From NCBI GenBank assembly GCA_023228225.1, contig JALOBO010000010.1:1-48437 (forward strand): a stretch of DNA of 48,437 nucleotides, written 5' to 3'. Position 1 is the first letter of the stretch, and each line of letters begins with the position of its first letter. Source of the DNA: Clostridia bacterium (lineage in GTDB: Bacteria; Bacillota; Clostridia; Christensenellales; UBA1242). A program made the translations under genes and the position numbers. Shown piece by piece: positions 44,178 to 48,437 of the stretch. Below the pieces are notes generated by a model. It was not told the DNA's origin. It made no database searches and worked only from the letters and a program-made list of their open reading frames with translations.

Positions 44178-44324
44178 GTTTAAACCGAAAGATTTTTAAA
44201 TGATTTAGCCCCAAACAGGTTCCGACGCGTATCAATACGCTAGGTGGTTCTGTTTGGGGCTAAATGGTTAAAAAGATTTGGTTTAAACGGTGCCTAGTTC
44301 CGCTTGACCGTTAGGCAAGCGGAA
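44178..44324 (-). repeat. Palindromic repeat A, copy 3 (inverted)
   Basis: The inverted counterpart of copies 1 and 2: large hairpin 44178-44288 (111 nt), small hairpin 44298-44324 (stem TTCCGCTTG/CAAGCGGAA, loop CCTAACGGT on the minus strand). Outer ends are GTTTAAACC/GGTTTAAAC in place of GTTTAAACG/CGTTTAAAC, a compensated G-C to C-G change. Homology continues outward to about 44126. Confidence 0.9.
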
Positions 44325-44328
44325 TACT

Positions 44329-44375
44329 TATCATTTGCGTGTCCGCTACTTATCGGCTCGTGGTGTCCCTTTTAA
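44329..44375 (-). repeat. Fragment of repeat C (right half only)
   Basis: ATTTGCGTG.CCGCTACTTAT and CGGCTCGTGG...CCCTTTT match the right half of C copy 1 (40351-40402). The left half is missing; A copy 3 is joined there instead. The fragment reaches the 3' end of the J-domain gene. Confidence 0.7.
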
Positions 44376-45932
44376 TTAAATTTTTATAAATATAAATATT
44401 TCGGCATTTGTTTGACCTAATAATTTTGATGATGAGTTATATGCTTGGAATTCAGCAACAACAGCATAAATATCATAGCCTGATGGAATGGAACCATACT
44501 TGGTTAAATATCTTTGTTCGCCATATGTTCGTGCTTCCTCATAAGCAGTATTACCCCCCATACTTCTGCCAAGTGCATTCATACGATCACTAGTGATGCT
44601 CTGATCAGGTTTTAATAGTATTGGTGTACCAAATATGTTAGTAGGATTTGTATATATTATTGGTCCAACGCCTTCGGCATCTGCACCAAATCTTACGCGA
44701 AGATTAATTTTTTGATACACTACATTAGTTCTATGATTATAAATACGAATATTTCCGTTTCCTGTGTAACTAGAAAATGTAATTAGCGCATTAATTGTAA
44801 TACGCTGTTCATCAGCATCTAGTTGTGTATAATCATCATCATCACCACCTTCTGGTGGACCTTGTTCAATGACCCCGGAAGGATTAAAAATCCACGACCA
44901 AATAGATCGTTCTTCAACTTGTATTACCGACATAATTGTGCTTAAAAAGAAAAGTATTGCAAGTAATAAGAATGCCACTCTTTTTAGTCTTTCTTTTTTA
45001 CGTTGTTTTTCTTTTAATATTTCTAAGTCAGTTTTATTTGTAATGGGTGTTTTTCCTCTTTTTCGTGGTAAAATTATTATAGGTACAAGTTTATCATCAT
45101 CATCATCGTCTTCATCTTTTTTTAATTTTTTTAGTTTTTTTATTTCTTTTTTTTCTTCGCCTTTATTTTCCACAGATTTTTTCCCTTTTTCTTCTTCTTT
45201 TGTAGTTACACTTTCAAGTTCGCTAGCAATTAAATTTTCGGTTTTTGAAGAATCATCTGCTTTTACTGGTTCTTTATCTACAATTGGTTTTGTTTCCTCC
45301 GGCTTAACTTCTGCCTCTTTTATTGGTTGAATATCATTTTTAATTGGCTCTTCTACCTTAGACTCTTCGGTTTTAACTGGCTCTACCAAACTGCTTGCAC
45401 TTGCTACCATTTCTGTTTTGCTGGTTTCTTTAACTTTTTTACCGTCATCTATTTTTTCAACTAATCTTTCAGTTTTTACTTTTTCTATCTTCGGCTCTTT
45501 TTCTTTAACTTTGGTTTCAGTCTTTGGCTCTTTTATTTTTGCCTTTTCAGCCTTTGGTTCACTGGGTTTAGTTACAACTTCTGCCTTGGGCTCTTCTGCT
45601 TTAATTACAGTTTCTACTTTTGCTTTTTTTACTTTTAACTCGGATTTTACAGGGGCTTCTTTTGGCTCGCTTACACTAACACTAGGCTTATTCTGCCCTC
45701 CAAAATTTTTTATATCATATTCTGATTTTGATTTTGGGTCAGAAAGCACTTTATATGCCTTTTCAATAGCCATATATTTTATAAGTGCAGAAGGTGCTTT
45801 ATTGACCTGCGGGTGATACATTTTTAGTAGGCTATTATGTGCCTTTTGTATCTCTTTAACTGTGGCATTTGGCTCTAAACCTAGTGTCTGATATAAATTC
45901 TTTTTTGGTGCTTTGGTGTTTTGTTTGTCCAT
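44376..45932 (-). CDS. Membrane J-domain-like protein with HPQ instead of HPD
   Basis: A 518-residue protein. Residues about 11-75 are J-domain-like (LYQTLGLEPNATVKEIQKAHNSLLKMYHPQ ... AYKVLSDPKSKSEYDI), but the Hsp70-activating HPD reads HPQ. Residues about 80-300 are a low-complexity K/E/P-rich linker of KAEEPK-type repeats ending in a KKDEDDDDDKL acidic run. One membrane helix follows (about 318-340, VAFLLLAILFFLSTIMSVI), then an extracytoplasmic beta-rich domain of about 150 residues (RITINALITFSSYTGNGNIR ... AEIFIFIKI). The J-like part therefore lies in the cytoplasm. AAAGGAG precedes the ATG. It starts 39 bases after the large surface-protein gene on the same strand, so the two probably share a transcript. 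Confidence 0.75.
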   Translation of the reverse strand: MDKQNTKAPKKNLYQTLGLEPNATVKEIQKAHNSLLKMYHPQVNKAPSALIKYMAIEKAYKVLSDPKSKSEYDIKNFGGQNKPSVSVSEPKEAPVKSELKVKKAKVETVIKAEEPKAEVVTKPSEPKAEKAKIKEPKTETKVKEKEPKIEKVKTERLVEKIDDGKKVKETSKTEMVASASSLVEPVKTEESKVEEPIKNDIQPIKEAEVKPEETKPIVDKEPVKADDSSKTENLIASELESVTTKEEEKGKKSVENKGEEKKEIKKLKKLKKDEDDDDDDKLVPIIILPRKRGKTPITNKTDLEILKEKQRKKERLKRVAFLLLAILFFLSTIMSVIQVEERSIWSWIFNPSGVIEQGPPEGGDDDDYTQLDADEQRITINALITFSSYTGNGNIRIYNHRTNVVYQKINLRVRFGADAEGVGPIIYTNPTNIFGTPILLKPDQSITSDRMNALGRSMGGNTAYEEARTYGEQRYLTKYGSIPSGYDIYAVVAEFQAYNSSSKLLGQTNAEIFIFIKI

Positions 45933-45971
45933 TGATTTGTCTCCTTTAAAAAATCGTATTTTATTAACTAG

Positions 45972-48437
45972 TTATTCATCATCAGTTGAAGGTTCTATTG
46001 TAAATGTATATGTATAAGTGTATTCAGTGCTTACCGGCCACGCTAGTCCATGTCTTACAACAAGCCAAATACCTATCTTAGATAAACCGCTATTGTATAG
46101 AGATGACACTAAGTGGTCTGTTATTAATACATCAGTATTTATGGTGTTAAACCAAGTTTCATCGTTAGTTTGCGCTCCTACTTTAATACCTATTAACAAG
46201 CCAGCAGATGTGCCCAATGTGCCTAATGAATACCAGTAAGAACTTAAATCGTAGTTATGGTCAGTATCCTTAGTTGTATAGTCAATAAGTGCGGGCGCAC
46301 CAGTATCAGGAGCAATACCCATTGAAATAATTATTGGGAAAGGCGAATTGTTTTGTAATTCGGATTCATCTTCTTCTTCAAACGATTCTTCATTTGAATC
46401 TATTGTAATTGTCATACTAAGCGGTGCTACTACACTAAAATCGTATTGCGTATATTCATCAACTATGACATTAAGAACCATTGTACCTAATTGTGTAAGT
46501 CCATCAGCACTCGTAACTATCATTTGTAATTGATAGTATCTTGCCACAAAACTTAAATATGCACCCGCATGATGTAATATCAAGTCAAAAGATGTTGTGG
46601 GTGTTGTTATTGTCCCAACAGATACTGCATTTAAAGGATCAACATAAAGTACAGCATTACCAAGTTTTAACCCAATTTGAGAATTTGCAGTGAGCGTGCC
46701 ATATTTATATTTGTTAGTGATGAGCGTTGATAACGCTGAATCATTTGCAAGTGCAATTGAAGGCGTTTGTGGTGCAGAATCAAATTCGGAATCCACTTGT
46801 TCAGTAATGTCTGTATATTTTAATAATTTACCATTTTGTGCCGTACTTGTCAAACTAAATGCAATTGTTCCAGTGCCTGCGTTAGTGGATTTTGGTACTA
46901 CTGTAATCATATTAGTAGCAGTTGCCATTACCCCACCACTTGTATGTTCGCTATCTGTTGTTACACTTGCGGTAACATTAAATATGCCTTGTGCTGATGG
47001 AGTGTAATAGAATGACTTACTTGTTCCGCTTTGTGATTGTGTACCGTTTACATACCACTTAATAGTGCTTGCAGGGTCATTATAACTTTCGTTTGTCCAA
47101 CTAAGCGAATATGCAATTTGTGTAAATGCAGTTACTACACTTGTTTTTGATTGGGTTAAATTTCCGGTAGGCGTTATTGTTAAACCGGCTATTACTGTTG
47201 AATACGTTATAACAATTGATGTTGTACCCGCACCACCATCACCGGCGGTTACAGTTACAGTATGCGTCCCGCGCGTGGTGTTAGAAGGAGTAGGCACCCA
47301 TTCATTAAATATCACGCTAGCCGAAATTGTTTCCGATGATGGCATACCTGTGCTATCTGCAATCGTCAGTGTTAGACTTTGCGCTGGATCTACATATGCG
47401 TAATTGCTTACTGTTGCTGTATATACAACGCTTGCTCCATATCCATAACTTTGGGAAGCAGGGGTTACAGCAATTAAGGCTATTTGATATCCAGTAGTAA
47501 GGCTACCACTGTATCTTAATACTCCATCTGCCGAACCTGTTCCGCCTACATAAACTTCTATTGTATATGTTACTTTTTGAGTAGGTGTCCACGATGAGTA
47601 AACCGTATCTGTACCACTAGAATTTATTGTTTTGCGTTCATTTAACATTGATACAGGTCCACTTCTATAAATTGATATTCTTATACTCTTATCGGAAGTT
47701 TCTAATGCACTATAATTTGCTATTGTTAATGTGGGCGTGCTTGAAGTGTTCCATATTACCGAAGTGGGTGTTACCGAAATTGCAGTCCATTGTGCATAAA
47801 CTGTCAAGTTACCGCTTGCATAAGTAAATATTGTTGCCGAATTATACGCTATACCACTACCGTTTGAAGCGGTATTCCAACCTATAAATATGTAACCCAT
47901 TCTTGACATATTTGCTGATAAGGGTAGCGTGCCAACAGAAGCATCATATGTAACTGTCTTAGTCGCACTACTTCCACTTCCTGTCCATTCGCCACTAGGT
48001 GCAGTGGCAATTACACCACTGTTACTATTTAATGTAAGTGTTGCTGTCCAGCATGCGTATAATGTAGTGTTATTTGCAATATTCCAAGTTCTCGCACTAT
48101 CCATTGCTGATGTATAATACTGTGTTCCCACTCCGCACACAGATGTATAATATCCGCTAAATGTATAACCGATTTTTGTTGGCATTGTTGCTTCTGGCAT
48201 TGCACTATCATATGTTGCTAATACACTACTACTTCCACCACTTCCGCCATTGGCGTCTAATGTTACCGTATAAGTATTTACTGTCCAAGCAGCAAAGAAT
48301 GTTGCGGCTGAATTGGTTGTATAACTTGCTCCGTTTGCGTATGCAGTTCCACCCGTACTGTTAAGTGTCCAGCCATTTGCTGTATAGCCTGACCTTGTTA
48401 AAATATTTGTTTCGATGGTGAACGCTATATCATGTAT
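45972..48437 (-). CDS. Large InlB-repeat surface protein, 3' part (5' end outside the window)
   Basis: 821 residues are visible and the frame stays open to the window edge. Residues 1-52, 53-131 and 132-218 are InlB B-repeats (Listeria-Bacteroides repeats), for example YTVTLDANGG ... MPTKIGYTFSGYYTS ... LYACWT and GYIFIGWNTASNGSGIAYN ... VYAQWT. Ig-like domains follow (about 219-600; VTPTSVIWNTSSTPTLTI, VTPASQSYGYGASVVYTATV). The last 170 residues form a separate domain after VVAPLSMTITIDSNEES, ending LVVRHGLAWPVSTEYTYTYT, which resembles the end of the three small secreted proteins. The C-terminus (EPSTDDE) has no sortase motif or membrane helix. Probably an adhesin or surface-matrix protein. 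Confidence 0.85.
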   Translation of the reverse strand: MHDIAFTIETNILTRSGYTANGWTLNSTGGTAYANGASYTTNSAATFFAAWTVNTYTVTLDANGGSGGSSSVLATYDSAMPEATMPTKIGYTFSGYYTSVCGVGTQYYTSAMDSARTWNIANNTTLYACWTATLTLNSNSGVIATAPSGEWTGSGSSATKTVTYDASVGTLPLSANMSRMGYIFIGWNTASNGSGIAYNSATIFTYASGNLTVYAQWTAISVTPTSVIWNTSSTPTLTIANYSALETSDKSIRISIYRSGPVSMLNERKTINSSGTDTVYSSWTPTQKVTYTIEVYVGGTGSADGVLRYSGSLTTGYQIALIAVTPASQSYGYGASVVYTATVSNYAYVDPAQSLTLTIADSTGMPSSETISASVIFNEWVPTPSNTTRGTHTVTVTAGDGGAGTTSIVITYSTVIAGLTITPTGNLTQSKTSVVTAFTQIAYSLSWTNESYNDPASTIKWYVNGTQSQSGTSKSFYYTPSAQGIFNVTASVTTDSEHTSGGVMATATNMITVVPKSTNAGTGTIAFSLTSTAQNGKLLKYTDITEQVDSEFDSAPQTPSIALANDSALSTLITNKYKYGTLTANSQIGLKLGNAVLYVDPLNAVSVGTITTPTTSFDLILHHAGAYLSFVARYYQLQMIVTSADGLTQLGTMVLNVIVDEYTQYDFSVVAPLSMTITIDSNEESFEEEDESELQNNSPFPIIISMGIAPDTGAPALIDYTTKDTDHNYDLSSYWYSLGTLGTSAGLLIGIKVGAQTNDETWFNTINTDVLITDHLVSSLYNSGLSKIGIWLVVRHGLAWPVSTEYTYTYTFTIEPSTDDE

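Noticed and set aside
44053..44235. 60-codon minus-strand ORF
   Set aside because: It runs across repeat A copy 3 and AT-rich sequence; the repeat explains it.
39617..44375. CRISPR array as an explanation of the repeats
   Set aside because: Repeat units are long, structured, of several kinds and irregularly spaced, one is inverted, and no cas genes are present.
39617..44375. Insertion sequence
   Set aside because: No transposase ORF or remnant is readable in any frame, so only a non-autonomous element could be argued.
45097..45120. Simple ATC/TTC triplet repeat as a phase-variation site
   Set aside because: It is a triplet run encoding an Asp-rich stretch in frame; length changes would not shift the frame.
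44869..45816. Plus-strand ORFs rich in Ser/Phe opposite the J-domain gene
   Set aside because: They mirror the Lys/Glu-rich linker on the minus strand; no independent coding signal.
1..48437. Mollicutes-like code (TGA = Trp)
   Set aside because: Conserved proteins end where expected with the standard code, have no internal TGA, and the sporulation genes argue against it.

Overview
The window is AT-rich, uses the standard genetic code (full-length ORFs end normally and TGG encodes Trp) and carries sporulation genes: spoIIE, a cwlD-type amidase, an RsfA/Myb-like regulator and two CotF-like coat proteins. Sigma-A type promoters (TTGACA-17-TATAAT like) precede many genes. This points to an uncultured endospore-forming Bacillota (Clostridia-like). 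No rRNA, phage, transposase or CRISPR array is visible, so the lineage cannot be fixed more closely.

Layout. 1-4 kb: 5' part of mini-RNase III, CwlD amidase, a double-Myb regulator, an unknown protein and a YugP-like zinc metallopeptidase. 4-15 kb: a 10.1 kb gene for a 3373-residue surface protein built of about 23 Ig-like repeats, driven by a perfect consensus promoter and followed by a small membrane-protein gene. 15-19 kb: tilS and spoIIE, whose usual neighbours hpt and ftsH are absent. 19-29.5 kb: tRNA-Val, a CYTH-kinase-CYTH fusion divergent from a LysR regulator through overlapping promoters, dnaB, typA/bipA, a lipoprotein, metG and a methyltransferase. 29.7-34 kb: two tandem beta-helix-like paralogues, a tRNA-fMet/Met/Glu operon divergent from trpS, and two CotF-like genes. 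34-38 kb: tlyA, an SPFH/zinc-ribbon protein, degV and radC.

37.9-48.4 kb is an accessory surface-protein region. It holds three paralogous small secreted proteins, an AAA/DUF4143 ATPase, a membrane J-domain-like protein with HPQ in place of HPD, and the 3' part of a large InlB-repeat surface protein. The C-terminal domain of the large protein resembles the small secreted proteins. Its intergenic spaces are filled with a mosaic of long palindromic repeat modules (called A, B, C and D here). Copies differ by compensatory stem changes around conserved loops, so these look like selected or mobile RNA/DNA structures.

The strongest candidates for something undescribed are this repeat family and the linked secreted-protein family (small subunits plus a giant protein ending in the same domain). 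Next are the giant 23-repeat protein and the CYTH-kinase-CYTH fusion under an apparently dedicated LysR regulator. All functions are read from motifs by eye; no database search was run.
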